Made by a program: the position numbers and the translations under genes. Shown one piece after another: positions 1 to 13,726 of a stretch of DNA of 64,000 nt (the stretch's first letter is position 1; each line of letters starts with the position of its first letter). The notes below the pieces were generated by a model. That model was not told the origin of the DNA, made no database searches, and saw only the letters and a program-made list of their open reading frames with translations. The stretch is taken from the NCBI GenBank assembly GCA_013396915.1, contig VWZL01000277.1, positions 62,001 through 126,000 of the forward strand, read 5' to 3'. The stretch is from Stercorarius parasiticus. Taxonomy: Eukaryota > Chordata > Aves > Charadriiformes > Stercorariidae.

Positions 1-2394
1 ACATTCATTTCTTCAGAAAGGTTATTCCTCTTTTCCGATAAAGCTAAGGAGCTGCTATTAGCAAGACCACAAAACTTCACATTGAATAGAAGTCTGATTT
101 GTTTCATCACTCAGTTTCACTATTCATATTTTATGATGCATGCTTTTGACTTCTTGATTGTATTTAATACCTTGTCATTAATGGCACACACTTATCTCTT
201 ATCCCTCCTTGCAAAGATCAATTATTGATCCACATTAACATAACCGATGTATCTCTCCTCCATCTATTAGCCATGTGTTTTCAAGCATGTAATTTAAATG
301 AATTCTTTCCTCCTATTACAGTTCCTCTGTTATCCATTTCTGACAAGCACTGCACTTGCTTTTATTCCCTATTCTTTGTGCTTCCTATTATCAAAAAAAG
401 TTACTCTGTGCTCATTTTATGTTAGTCATTGCTATTAACTGTAGCAAAAGGAATTTAACCATTGTAGGTTTTTCTTGTTTTGTTTTGAAAAAATGCAAAT
501 TATTGTTCAAGAAACATAGTAAACATTAGCAAAAGTATCAAACTAGTATGGTGGCACTGGTCAGATCCAAACATAGTATAAACTTGTAATTTTACACTAA
601 GATTCTACAGTTCTATGCTTCATGTGTGATGTCTGGTTAAAAAAGTATCCATCATATCATCCTCCTGCAAATCAAGCTGTACCAATTTCTAACAGAATCA
701 ACTGCTCTCCTCCAAGGGTCTGTATATTTTATACCAATATCCAGGTACCTTCTAAGTCATGCTGTAACTAAAAAAACAATTAACTTGGCCAAGATATCCT
801 AAAGAGAAAAACAGAAAAGAAACTTTCTTTCCCTCGTTGATGGATGTTTCGCCATGACCAAAGCAAAGACCAACAGCAGAACATACTGACAGTAGTTTCT
901 CTTGTTCCTCCAGGTATCACTCATAAGGTTGATTAGATGCCATAAAAGCAGATTTCCAGCACATTATTGCAGTTCAACAAATGTCACCGTCTTGTTTCAT
1001 CCTAGCTTGTCTGAGCAACTCCCATGATCCTGTAAACTGATACAAGGGAGTAATCTTTTTCCCAGAACAAGCAAGACCAAAGCCACTTTGTGAGCAGCAG
1101 CAGGCCTTTCACCATCTATCCCATGACATCAAACTCACCACTCCAGCAGGAACTGACAATAGTGAGGGATTAATATACCAGTCACGTACTCTTCCTAGTT
1201 AAATTCTGTCACCAAAATATGCATCTCCCACCACCATATGGGCTATGAGAAGTCACTTAAGCTAAATACTGTTGCATTGTGATCTACTAGCCCACTGAAC
1301 TTTTTGAGCTGCCTTCTGTGAATCTTTGTAGTTGTTAAGACATTTTAGACAAAGATAGACATCACTTACAGTTGGTATTTTCTTCTTTTGAACTAGCTCG
1401 ACCTTGAGCATTACACAGAATATAAAAAATCTTCATACAATTTCTGTATCTGCCAAATCGGATTATATTCCCAAGAAAGACAACTAGACATGCAACAATA
1501 AAATGAAAAATTTACCATGCCTCTCATTAATCTGCTCTGATGGTCGCTTGCCCTCACTGCCAGCAGTTTTCACTGTCTTTCCAATTCGAGCTTTACTGAC
1601 TTAAACTTCCAGCTGTTCGATCTTGTTACGTCTTTGCTTGACAGACTAAAGAGACCATTATTATCAAGCAATAGGATTGTCCCCTATGCAGCCAATTCCT
1701 CCTTTGCAAGCAGTAATTCAATATAATTTTTATATGTAGATTAACAACTCTGTGAGAAAGGCAGGCAGGAATACACTCAGTACACTCAAGTCATGTTGTT
1801 CCTTTTCACTATAATATTGAATTAATAGCTATGTTATTATTTAGATTATTAGTCCATATATTGCAATCTATTCATATCCCACAGCTAAGCAGCATGTAAA
1901 AACACCAGGTGGCAAAAATCTGTATTTTTTCCAATTAAAATACATAAACATGCACAAAAGCTCTAAGAATACTAAAGTATGGAGCACCACTTTCAATGGC
2001 TCACTGATTAGCCAAATTATTCTCAGGCAATTTGTTATCTCTCTAGGAATCCTCATTTTATACTTTCCAGTGAGCAAAGCTCAATTTTTGTATTACTGTT
2101 TTCCTGAATTAAGTCTACACGACTTTCCTATTCAGAAAGTCTCATTTTAGCAATCAGCATAGGAAGGTAATCAGAACCCATTTACACAGTAAGGCAAGTT
2201 AAAATTCATTAGTACTTGTTGCTCCGTTCCAGACTTTGGTGTTTATTCTAAATCATATTCAGTTTAACAAAATGAATGAGTAGTACGTGCACATACTGCA
2301 CTAGACATTTAAAATTAAAATGTAGTTACCAGTTGTCAAGATCACATTTTGAATGCGTTTACCTGGTTTTCTTTCAAAAAGACGTTAAGATTAG
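1..2394. other. Unassigned AT-rich single-copy DNA
   Basis: I see no gene, RNA or recognisable transposon here. The longest open frames are under 70 codons, use no convincing start context and match no family I know. Stop codons are frequent in all frames, as expected for AT-rich non-coding DNA. Confidence 0.6.
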
Positions 2395-3700
2395 AGGTTG
2401 CCAAATCTGTTGGGCTTCAGGACCCAGAAGGATTCCTCTTACTGCAGCTGGGTTGATGCAAGGCTGTAGTGGCCCCAAGTCTCCAGTTGGAGCCAGTAGC
2501 AAGGCTGCCCACGTGTTCCCAGACAGACAGCCACACACTATAAATGTATACTTATACACCTATATTTACATACACTCACAGCCAGTCACACAGATCCGCA
2601 TAGACAGAATAGTGCCTTTACCAGTATCCATAAAAAGCACAAGGCTCTTACAAGCAGGAATAGTACAGATGGCACGATCTTTCTCCCTGGCTTCCCAGTT
2701 GCTAGCATCTAGATATAAGAGACACAGAAGCTGCAGCCCTGCTCAAGTTGCTGGTACAGACCATCACACACACACACACTACACAAAGTTGACCAGGACT
2801 CTCTAGGTCCCAATAGCCACCCTTTGCTGTGCTGTCTTGCCCCTAGAGACACCTAGATGCTCTCACACCCAGAGTCAGCTCTAGAGACCTGCTCACCATC
2901 TTGCTCCCAGGTCACTTCTACTCACCAACTTGTCTGCCTTGATCTTCGCTAGTGTTCAAACACACTTTTGCAGACCTGCACTTGCTCCAGTTGCTAGCAC
3001 CACGGACACATGGGCCCTCCGCCCCATGGGCTCTTACCCCAGTTGCTGCACACAGACCCCCCTACACACACAGAAGAGCACACACCCACTCAGGGAAGAG
3101 CTGGAAAGGAATTTAACAAGTAGGACAAGCTGCGGTGAGCGTGTGAGGGGCAAGGACAGACAAAAGTACTGACCAAACTATTTACATGTGATGGACCCTT
3201 TCAATTGCTTTTCTCTCCCTGTTTTCCCACTCCTGTTCCTACCATGATCACCTAAACCCCTCCCTTTTCCCACCATTAATTCCTACCCTAAGAACCCCAT
3301 AAATCCTGTGTGATTCCAAACTGCTTTTCCCTTGCATCCCACAACGTATCCCACCCCTAGGCAGCAACTCCTCTTAGTGTGAAAGAGAGCTGCTCCCAAT
3401 GACTTGTCATGATGGATTTCGTGCCTGGACACTGGGGCTGATAGCTCAGCTGCGACAGCTCTCAGAAGGGCTAGGACAAGGTGATGGTTCCTCTGGAGTC
3501 CTTGATTCAGGTTCCCACCTGTCATCATGCATTCCTGTGCTTCTCTGGGCATGTGCATATGGGCCCTGGATGGGGTGATGGCCTGGGAGTAGCCCAGCAG
3601 GGTATTATTTGGGCTCCCCCTCCTGCCACTGCCTTTCTGAGCTCCTTCATGGGTGTGCAGATGCATTTTATCACATAAGCTAACAGTAGCAAGACACAAA
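2395..3700 (-). mobile_element. Degenerate retrovirus-like or other interspersed relic with internal repeats
   Basis: This block is clearly richer in G+C than its flanks and is rich in CACACA runs. A core related to CCAGTTGCTAGCA recurs at 2696-2708 and 2987-2999, with shorter variants near 2741-2755 and 3039-3050. Read on the minus strand, the style (CTAGCAACTGG units, GTGTGTG runs, a T-rich tail) resembles leader or LTR DNA of old avian endogenous retroviruses. I cannot define terminal TG...CA ends or a target duplication. Open frames across it (3283-3819 minus, 2276-2806 plus) show no protease, polymerase or envelope motif and are probably accidental. It could equally be an unclassified repeat family. 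Confidence 0.35.
2765..2779. repeat. (CA)n microsatellite
   Basis: An uninterrupted CA dinucleotide run inside the retrovirus-like block. Confidence 0.9.
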
Positions 3701-6700
3701 TAAAATGAGTCAATATAAAAGGTATGGAGCAACTTCAGACAACCAGGCAATGACCCAAGTGAGAAGAGAAAGGAGAATATGTTGGAAGAACAGAAAGAAA
3801 GTCCTCGAAGGTGTTCCAAAGAGTATTTAGAAAGACAAGGAATGCTGCAATACTAACCATGCATACACAAGATGAGCCCAGATTTCCAACTGAGATCTTG
3901 AAGATATCAACAGGAACAGATTAGCACTGAAGGTTTTGTTTCCCTCACTGCTCCTGTGCTACCCCACACCTGATGTTCAGAGCCACCCCTGCAGCGACCA
4001 GCATGGGCCCAACAGGAAACAAATCTGACATGCTTGTGCTTGGACTATCCGTCACCAAGACAATTTCTCATAGTGGCACTGCTGAATTTCACAACTGCTA
4101 TACATGACCATCTGCAACAGTAAGCCTAAATAATACCATCTCAATGTTTGGCTATTGCTATGATTACAACACTACAGGTATCTCTCCTTTCCCCAGTGCT
4201 ACATGTATGAGGTACTTATTTAGGTATGTAGAAAAAAGTCTTCATCAACTGGCTACTTAAGCTTATAAACCTTTGATTTTTCCAATGACCCATCACAAAG
4301 TGCACTAAGACAGTAATTTCACTGAATCAACCAATAACCAAGTACAATAACGCGAATTCAACCACGGACTAAGATCCCACTGCAGAAGCAGACAGTGTAA
4401 AGACTGATTAAGCAAATAATTTGTCAAATACCTGACTGTGCTGAGACTTGAACTGGATATTTACAGAAAAATGAAGCAAAAGATGTTTTCCAGAATTTTC
4501 ACATTGTAAAGCTTGTTACATGATGACCAGAGATGTCAGATAAATATTATAAAAAAAGCCTCATCATCTATTCTAAAAGGAAGGATACTTTCAGATGGGT
4601 TAATTAATTGGTGGCAACAAGGAACCTTTCATGTAATCACGGAAGCATTGTTAACAGTAATAAATTGTACCTTCCCTGAAGCAACATAAAATCAATGACT
4701 TTACAAGAAATTGTTAGAACAATCGTGATGCTTTAAGAAAAACTCTCTTTTGAAATGTATGAAGGTTGTGATGTGAAGGCCATTAAATTTTCATACATTT
4801 AATGAATGAGACATATTTGATGATATTGAGTTAGACCTATTACCTTGAGAACTAGACTCTGTATTGTTGGATAATAGGGATAGAAATGCTTACATACCTT
4901 CCTGAGGAAAAATATGGATTGATTAGGAAACCTGGTCAAGTGGCTAGTAAAAACTCAAAGTTCAATTATTCTTCCACCATACCTGGAATAAGAATTAGTC
5001 CTCAGGGTAATTGTAGGCAACAGTGTCCACTAAGGTGATGACAGGCCAGGTCCTCCTAGATTGAGATTTTCATGTCCTCATCATGGGCCAAAGCCAGGGT
5101 TTGGGGTGTGGATGTCAGAAGATTAGTCATGGCCATTCTGCTTTACCTCTGAGCCTGTGTATCTGTGTAATATATTCACGAGATATATATATCATATTTG
5201 AATGTGAGATACGTAATATGAAGAAGTCTATTTTTACTAGAAATGTTATTTGGCAGAGAGGACGGAGAGGAAAGAATTTACAAGAGATTGTAAACTTTCT
5301 TATTGAGGGAAAAAGTCCCCAACAAACTGTAATCATAATCTTCTGGAACAAAATAGTCATACTGTTCCTCGAGGCAAGGTTTACTTCATATTGACTGATA
5401 TTTCGTATGAATTCAAGAGATGTAGAAAAAGATTCCAAGAGTAACCACTGTCACGACAAAGTTCATCCTGCTTATTGATCTTTTGCTATAATTGGCAAAT
5501 TGCTATAATTTTGCTATAAATGGCTCTTCTTTCTCATCAATATGAATCTAGATGACTTCCCCTGGAAAAGATATATCAAAACTGAGCTTTGCTTCAGTAT
5601 AAATTGACACAGACTTATACGAGGTAACTATTTTTGTTACCCAGGTCACTAAGGATTTCTCTGATTGCTTTGGATAAGACACAGATTTTAACTTCCTTCC
5701 CACCCCCATTTTTGAAAAATTAAGGAATTCCTTTGAAAATGTAGCCAGGTCACCACTTAGAGTTAACCCTTTTCCTTGTCCTTCCATCCACTGGGGAGAG
5801 CAAGTGTCATTAGCTCTGTTGTCCCAGCTATTTCTCCCCACTAGCTTGTAATTAATCCTTAATGTTAATTATGGATAACTAAAATCAACTATTGAAGATT
5901 AAACATACTCTCATCTTTTTAAAGACTAAGCCAGAGGTCATAACAACTGTCAAGAGTTACACAAACATGATTAGTACTAATTTAGCCTTAAGTACTAAAG
6001 CATCACTTAGCACATAAACTGAAGCAGTTTTTACACATAATTTAACCAGTAGGTGGTTTACCCTTTGGTGTTGCATAACTAGAAAGAGGAAATTCCTGCT
6101 GTGGCATCCTCCAGAAAACAATTCTTTTGATAGGGAATTATTGGTAGAACAGATGAAGAATTTGCCTGTTATACTTAATCATGATATGAATTATAACAAA
6201 CACACATGAACGAGAAACAGAAATGGAGAAAGCATGCTCTCTAATACTAAAGGCATATGCCTGAAAAACAACTCACCAAGTTCAAATTGATAATTATAGA
6301 ACTTTAGACACTGTCCTGGAAAGGGAAAAAAAACCAGGAGGATATCATAACATGTGTCCACCTTACTATGACCAGGTTAGGATACATTAAAAGGCTATTC
6401 TCTGTGATTACTATAATCACTAAAAATACAATTCCCACACTGACCATTAGATTACATTGGAGTTAGATAAGATTCAATTAATTACTGTTACTTTTTGGAA
6501 GCTTATATGGCTGAGCAGAATTTAATCCGTCCCACAAAATTTTAAATTTGGTTAAGAAGAAATTAATAGGCAAATTTAATCCTTTACTAGAGGCAAAAAC
6601 ACATTTCCAGAGAAGAAAACTTTGTGATGCCTTTTTCAGAATATCCTTGGCTTGATAAAACAAGTTGGCTAACAAATGGTGTGGAATATCATCTTGGGTA

Positions 6701-7861
6701 AAGTTTTCTCAAAACATTCTTCAGACACGTCTTTTTCTCATTTACGCAATTTAGGTAGCTACACTGTGAGGCATCTTATCAAAACAAACATTAACCAACC
6801 TCACTTCCACATTGAGGTCTCAGAACTACCTTATCAAAATTCCTGTCATCTGAAAAGCTCAGCCTGATCAATGGCTTATAAAATAGATTAAATATATTTT
6901 GATCACACAACCTGCACACAGTCCAATTCACAACTTTAACATATAACATATCTTTATTATCAAACTAAACAATTAGCAAAGATTTTGTTTTTTGAGGTAT
7001 ATCATACTGCTCCCACAACTATCCTACTTCCATTTTGATTTCATTGACAAATTATTATTGTAATATTCCTCTAAGATTTTCTTGTTCTCTGAGATTGCAC
7101 TCGTTTCTACTTGCTCAACTCCAAATGCTTAACACAAATTGTTACACTTCAAAATCCTCATCTAGCCAAAAAAAATTTTTATGTTTATGTTTTGTGTTGG
7201 CTGTAATTAGAATTCAAGATCTGAATAACCTTAATGTGAGAATTGTTCAGTTTTAGCCTTTCACATGCCAGCTTCATAGGAACTACTCCCCTCCCCTTGC
7301 CAGCGAATGTCAAAGAAGGAAAAGAGGAGGGGGAAAAAATTAATAAATATAGCAAAACCCAGAGTAAGCCAGTGTCTGGACAAAAATCTATTGAAATCTA
7401 TTTTAAAATACTTAGGCTATAGCCTAGTGCTTTACACAAGAGTAGATTCTGGTCAAAGGTTTCACCCACATGATCTGGAAATTATTGCAGTTTCAGCCAT
7501 AATTTGGGGGAGGTTTGGGAAAGGTGAGGTGAAGGAGGGAAGCAGATTTGAGCGGAAAGGAAGGGTAATGCTTTGGCCTCTACACCAACGATAAAGGTAT
7601 TAGAATAAAGCACTATAACACACCTACCAGTGGTCACTGTTGGTGTACTGCCTCCCATACACCAACATCTGTGAGTTATCTGTTGCCAAACCCTGGCTAA
7701 CCATTAAGAACAGATCTCTAAAATACCATGCCAATTACGCACAGCACCGGGTTTGCTATTGCGGGTCCATCTGCACAAATGATAACATAAGCCAGCTGCA
7801 GCTGACTTTAAAAATGTATCCAGTGATGTTAAACTCAAGAATTCTCAAGAACAAGACCTTC
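3701..7861. other. Unassigned AT-rich DNA
   Basis: No coding gene or named repeat is recognised. Open frames of about 100 codons at 5083-5394 (plus) and 5127-5438 (minus) overlap each other on opposite strands and carry no known motif. The frame at 7307-7594 is lysine- and arginine-rich with no domain. The octamer TTGCTATA occurs three times within about 35 bases near 5483-5518. Confidence 0.55.
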
Positions 7862-7866
7862 TCTCC
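7862..7866. repeat. Target-site duplication TCTCC (left)
   Basis: These five bases immediately precede the LTR and are repeated immediately after it at 8642-8646. This defines the insertion ends exactly. Confidence 0.85.
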
Positions 7867-8641
7867 TGTCGTGGTTTTGGCCGTATCGGCCAATCGTAAC
7901 GACAGATGGCCCTCCCCCGCCTCTCTCCTCAGAGAGGAGAGGAAGAGATAAGGAGATTTACGAGTTTAGAAAAAGAACTAAACTACTTTAATGAAAATAA
8001 TAATAAATAAGAAAATAGTAAATAATAATAATAGAATAAAATAAAATAAAATAAAGAAGTATACAATATATACAAAACCGTATCCAGCTCCCAGGATGAC
8101 GATCGCGTCACCAGCAGACACAGGAAAAGTCCCAGACTGGAGTCAGCGATGGACAGGAGCTGAATTCCAGAACTAGAGTCAGGAACGCTCAGATCGGGAT
8201 CAAAGGCAGACGAACAGACAAGGTCCTCCTCAGACATCGGCCATTGAAGAAGAACCCGAGCCACAGCCGCGCTGCCCCTTTGATCCCTTAGCTTTTATAC
8301 TGAGCGTGATGCAGATGGGATGGAATACCCTGTTGGTCAGTTTTGGGTCACCTGTCCCGTCCGCTCCTCCCTGCAGATGGGACTCCTCTACGCTTCTCTG
8401 CTTCCGACCCTCTGACGGGCAAAAAGCAAAGTTAGCTGACCTTGGTTGTTATAGCAATAAGTATAAGCAAGAGCCTCTGTGCATACCATTCCTTGGTATA
8501 ATCAGGTCTTATCACTCTGAGAGCGAACAGTTTCTGAACAACATGCTGTTAATTTCAGACTTTAGTCAGTTAGAAGAGGCCCAGCTAAAAAGTAAAATTA
8601 CAAATCAGAAAATTGGTTCTGTTTTACCTCAAACCAGGACA
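7867..8641 (-). mobile_element. Solo LTR of an avian endogenous retrovirus, family A, copy 1
   Basis: A 775-bp element begins TGTC and ends GACA on the plus strand and is flanked by the 5-bp direct repeat TCTCC. Those are the marks of an integrated LTR. No viral interior or second LTR follows, so it is a solo LTR left by recombination between the two ends of a provirus. The transcriptional sense is minus: read that way it starts TGTCCTGGTTTGAGG, has a TATA box at 8292-8299, and has ATTAAA at 7987-7992, about 120 bases from its 3' end. It closely resembles the copy at 47613 and is longer mainly through an AATAA/AAATA simple-repeat expansion at about 7995-8056. A 5-bp duplication suits an ERVL or class I element. 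I do not name the family. Frames such as 7983-8264 are not genes. Confidence 0.9.
8292..8299 (-). promoter_or_regulatory. TATA box of LTR A copy 1
   Basis: On the minus strand this reads TATAAAAG within GCTCAGTATAAAAGC. The same motif lies at the matching place in all four family A LTRs, which supports it as the U3 core promoter. Present activity is unknown. Confidence 0.5.
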
Positions 8642-8646
8642 TCTCC
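8642..8646. repeat. Target-site duplication TCTCC (right)
   Basis: Perfect copy of the five bases at 7862-7866. Confidence 0.85.
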
Positions 8647-11600
8647 TTGTTAGGTTTACTTTCATTACAAGTTCTTTCCTATTATTAGCTAAATTGTATC
8701 TTTCCAGACTTTATTTCATATGGGTGGAAAACATGAATCTTTAAACCAGCTGGAATTCGTGGCCATGTCCCAGATATCCAACAGCAATCCCTGTTTCACC
8801 ATGGACCAGTAGACTCTCAGACTCTTCTACACAGGCCCTTTTTTGGAAAAGTCCGTTTTGTAACAGGTTTGGCTTTCCTGAAACTCTCTGCATAAGCTCA
8901 AGTGTTTTTTAATCAAATTGAAACAGGATATGAAAACTCTTTTAAGACATCTATCAAGTCATCAGTATATCATTAACAAAACCATCTCCATTTATTTTAA
9001 AACAAAACCTGTATGTGAGCTAACATCTAACACCACAGTGCTATAGCAAAAGGGAGAAGTGGAAGAGTCTTCTGAACCACATGAATGCAAAAGTAAAATT
9101 AAATATAAATAATCAGCTTTTCCTCCTTTGACTAACTTGGTGCCAGAAAACTCATCCCACCTCAGCAGAGACCTTGGCATGGATCCTGTATAAAATCATA
9201 GCATTCAGTTTCCCATGACTAGCTCAAAAAGCTTTTCTTCATGTTGCAATATTCAGCAGGTAATTGATTTGAGCTGATTTACATTTTAAGTTTTACAATG
9301 AGACTGGTGAACCCTCTGTGTCAGTAGTTTCACAGATGAAAACTAAAGACAGCTCTCCATCTATTTATGAATTATCCATGAACACATTTGAGGTTTACAA
9401 ATTGGTTTGATATTCAGATCTATATGATGAAAGGTCCAAGCAGATAGATCTGTTTAAACAGAAAATTACCCAGAAGAAATTGTACGTAACAAGACATATA
9501 CACACCACTCAAAGCAAAGGTGGTGTTGAGGGGAGCCCTCTCATTTCACTGGCAGAGAAAATGAGAATCATTCCTGCATGTAACTTTCTAATGGGGGTGT
9601 CAGACAGCACTTAGTGCCAAGCACGGGAGGTCTTTACTGACTTTGAGGCATTCTTCTGAGCAAGCTAAGAAACTGCTCGTGAGAAAAGACTCACCACATC
9701 CCAAAGCTGTAAATATCAGTTACAGTCTAAAGGGTGTTAGAAAACATGAGAGATTATGCAGTGCTTCAGCTAGTTTTCTACTATACCCAGCCGAACTGAA
9801 ACGAAAGTCTTTTAAAATTAGGCTTCTATATAGCTTAACTTTTGAAAGTTAAACTAGAAACATGCATATGGTCTCATCACAGAATACCCTTGTGACTGGG
9901 AGATGCCACTCATTCAGGGACAGAATAGTCTGCTTCTATACACACCCGAAGAGGAGTGAAGTCCTTACACATAGCGCATGCATGAGTACATGCACATGAA
10001 CACGAGTCTATATGCATGACATACTGTCACAATTAGGATAATATCACAAGCTCTGAGGTTCATCATGAAGCTGTGCAAGAGGAATAATAGAAATACTTTT
10101 ACAGCAAAGCTGGTGCAAAAGGAAAAAGAATATCCAAAATAACGTACAGCTTGTCCTACTGTGCCTCTGATTTTAACAAGTACCCAGAAAATCTTGATGT
10201 GGTTCTTTTTAGTAATTCTTTGTACCCTAACTTTCATGTCACTTTTTATATTACTACCTTTGCATAACACATTTTTCCATTTTCTTCCTTCCCCATCATC
10301 ATATCATGATATCATGACTGCCTTCTGAGTACACAAAATATCCCCCACCTTTTCTTCCGAACACCAGTTGCCTTCCCCTTAAGGCATTTGCTAAGAAGAA
10401 GAGATCTCCCACTTGATAATACTCACAGGAACAAAGACCAATGATGGTGTCTTTGCACAGTATTTCACGGAGTCCCTATATCCTTTTGTTTCTGTAGAAC
10501 TGGATCATTCCCTTGTCTTTTGCTTTTTTCATATGCTGTTGTCTAAACATTTTCTCCATTCAATACTCCATGGCTTCAAAAGGGTCTTGAAAACACCTTG
10601 CCTAGCCCAAGCTTTCTGATGCTTCTCCCTACAATGTTTCAACAGAAAATTCTCTAGTAGTTTGTTGAAAAGATGTGTAAACATACACATATATGTATAT
10701 ACACACATGTATGTATAGGTAGCATCTTCAGAACAACTTCTCTTTTTAGATTCTTAAACAGAACAAAAATAAAACAGCACAGCATCAGTTTAGCTTACCT
10801 CTTTGCACTGCTTGAGTTCACACAAAGCAGTATAATTGCACAACAAGAAGCTGACATCCTACTTTCAGATCTGAGTGCTGAATCATTCTTTCTTGTATGT
10901 TTAAAGGGATTTATTGCTGAAAAGTTTTTTTGGGGGACAGAAAAGATGGCACTGAAGCCACATATGGGCTGAGTTTGCTTTTGTTTGTGTTCACAAGGCT
11001 AACCAATTACATCCTTTTGTTTTCCCCTCCCAGCACAGGTAATTGGGTTTTTATGGTAGTCTCACATGCTGAAAAACAGTATTGTATACTAAATCTTTCT
11101 GCAAAATAAAAATACACCCAGCAGACTGTATGCTTTAAAAAAAAAAAAATCTCTTTCCTGGGAAGCAGAAAAAATCCAGGCATCTTCCAAGAATATCTAA
11201 AAAAAAGGAGAAGTGACAGGAGGGTGTCGTGGAAGGAGCATCAGAACATACAGCCTAATGAATGAAAAGTCAGATGACAGTATCTCACACTGAATCATAG
11301 CATATAGGGTAGTAGTGCCTGCAGCACAGAATTTCACTAAGGAAAACATTTGAAAAATGGGTCAACACTGGAAAATCAGGATGAAACAATGAAGATGCCA
11401 GTCCAGCATTTCAAGTTTGGTATAACCTTACTCGCGTGAATAATCTTATTAAAGATGCATATCCTTTTGTTCACAATCTGTTCTGATAGACTGACAAATA
11501 AATAGGCCCAGGTCACTTGAATACAATAATTACATATTTTCAAACCACAGAATAAATAAATACAAATAGCACTGCTCCACCATTCTTTTGTATGAACGTT

Positions 11601-13500
11601 TGAAAAGCATACTATTTTCATTTACGAGGCATGATAAAAAGGGACTCCTCACACAAAGTACTGAAGGAAGATGGTAGTAATTGCACTTTCACTGTACTTA
11701 ATACTTATTGGCATAAGAAGAGAAAACCCATTAAAAGTTTATTACTATCGGACATTGTTGATTTTCCCTAATTATTGTATTTAATAATGCAACAACTACC
11801 CAGCATGATATGCATGTTATTTTATGTAACATTGTTCCAATAATTAATCTCTAAAAGCAGTATGTGTCCTTCTAATGGGGTAGGATTCATACATTTTATT
11901 GAGATCACTAGATGACCAGCAGCTACAAATAACAAATTGATAAACATTCTTTTTAGGAAACTACTCTGCTTATTATTGCACTAGCAGTTTGACTTTTCCT
12001 GGACCTGAAACCTTCACAGACACAGCTCTGCTAGGAGGCAAGTAGAACAAAAGACCAAGCTCAAGTGTGCGGGGACCATCTCAGGATGCCCCAAAAGCTT
12101 TGACAGACAGGTTCTAATTGATTTACCCTATCTTTAAACATTTAAGCAGTCATTTAACATTTTACAGCTCCTATTTGCCTAGATATTCCATCCAAGGTGG
12201 TTACTTCTTCCCCTGCCACAGCAAACAAGTTCCCTCAGTTCTCATCCTAACGTCAAAATTTACTGGCCAGGGGAAATGTGTTTCTGCTTATATTCATTGG
12301 GGTAGCCCTTGCGTAGATATTTCCCAGTCTGTCTCCTTTCCTACAGGTCAGTAAATCTCACACAATGGCAAGCCAGGTACCTTAAACCTTGATAGGATGT
12401 CACTGTAACTAGGCCAACAGTAATGTTGCAGTCTTGAATATTGCTTGCCAGCACGTAGTTATGACTTATACTGCCTTTGTCCTCAACTATACCCTCTGCC
12501 TTGGTAGCTAGAGGGATATCGTTAGTGCTTTGCACTATCCACTGTTTTTACACTGCTGGATATATTTCTCAAGTAGAGACTAAAACAGCACGATTATCTC
12601 CTCCTCCCAATATGCGTTAATTCAGCAACAAAATGGACTGTATAGAGATTTAAGTATGCATTTCTACTTTAAACCACCCCACCACCATAAAACTAGGATG
12701 CCACAATAGCGACACATCTTTTTGGTTATGGGCGTGACACAAAGACAGGGACAAAGTTCACATAATCAGTTTTTGCAGATTCATCATAAAACAACTTTGC
12801 TTTGCTGAAGTGCACTTCTGTACTGTCCAATTTATATTTTACACAAAAAGATAAAATACAAAATAATGAACAATGTTGACCTTTAAAAAACGGCGGAGAA
12901 ATACAATCCTTCAGCTCACAGCAATGTGTTCGATGTGCTTACAATTCAGATAGATAGTAGTATTTAGTGCTTTTTCCTTTTAAGCGCATCTAAAATGGAA
13001 AAGATAGTATAATAGACTGTACTGCATACTTTCATTTTATTTTCTATAAGGACAAATTATAATAGCTTAACTACAGTAAAATACATAGTAGTTAGGCATT
13101 TTTTAAAATTAATTTCTTGTACTTGGTATTGCATACTTATAGCTTCTCAGTTTGTTTAGATTAAGTAATTTTAATGCTGAACTCAGTACACACACAGAAT
13201 GTTATTAACCATGGGAATAAATACTTGGACGCTGAGGTTTTAAAAATTGCATCAATGTTATTATTCTACTTAATAATAGCTTTCGCATTGTAATTTAAAA
13301 GGCAGTTTATCTTGCAGTTAAAGTAATAAAACGTAACTATATAAAATAAAAAGCCCTTTTACAAACCACTGATTTAATTATATTTAGAGATCGTTGTGAA
13401 CTAGCTTTACGATTCTATTTTTGCATTGCATTTTTTTATTTTTACTTTTTTTTTTATTTGTATGCCTAATTATTTATATATGCATGCAGATTATACATAC

Positions 13501-13514
13501 ATATATATATATAT
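13501..13514. repeat. (AT)n microsatellite
   Basis: A pure AT dinucleotide run, preceded by imperfect TATA and TACA repeats from about 13476. Confidence 0.85.
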
Positions 13515-13711
13515 GTGCAGAGATATGTGTGTGTTTTAATAAGTTATTCAGGTTATTCAGGTTGCACTGCCATACTGTGTAGGTTAAAGTTTTCAGCATA
13601 CTGTATTTCAACTGTTAGAAATAGTCTGTAAATGTTCTGAATTCCCAGATGTCTAAAGAAACAAGTTAGGTAGAGTGATGCAGTTCTACCATAATGGGGG
13701 GATGTGAGATT

Positions 13712-13726
13712 AAAAAAAAAAAAAAA
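13712..13726. repeat. Poly-A tract, 15 bases
   Basis: A homopolymer run of A with no recognisable retroposed sequence next to it. Confidence 0.85.

Noticed and set aside
5083..5438. Overlapping 103-codon frames on both strands
   Set aside because: Mutually antisense, AT-rich, with no motif and no repeat or conservation evidence.
7983..8264. Minus-strand frame of 93 codons with a hydrophobic C-terminus
   Set aside because: It lies inside LTR copy 1. The hydrophobic tail is translation of the AATAA-type simple repeat.
12800..13700. Possible conserved 3' UTR or regulatory block
   Set aside because: Only its AT-rich, repeat-free character suggested this. No coding exon, clear polyadenylation pair or recognisable gene accompanies it.
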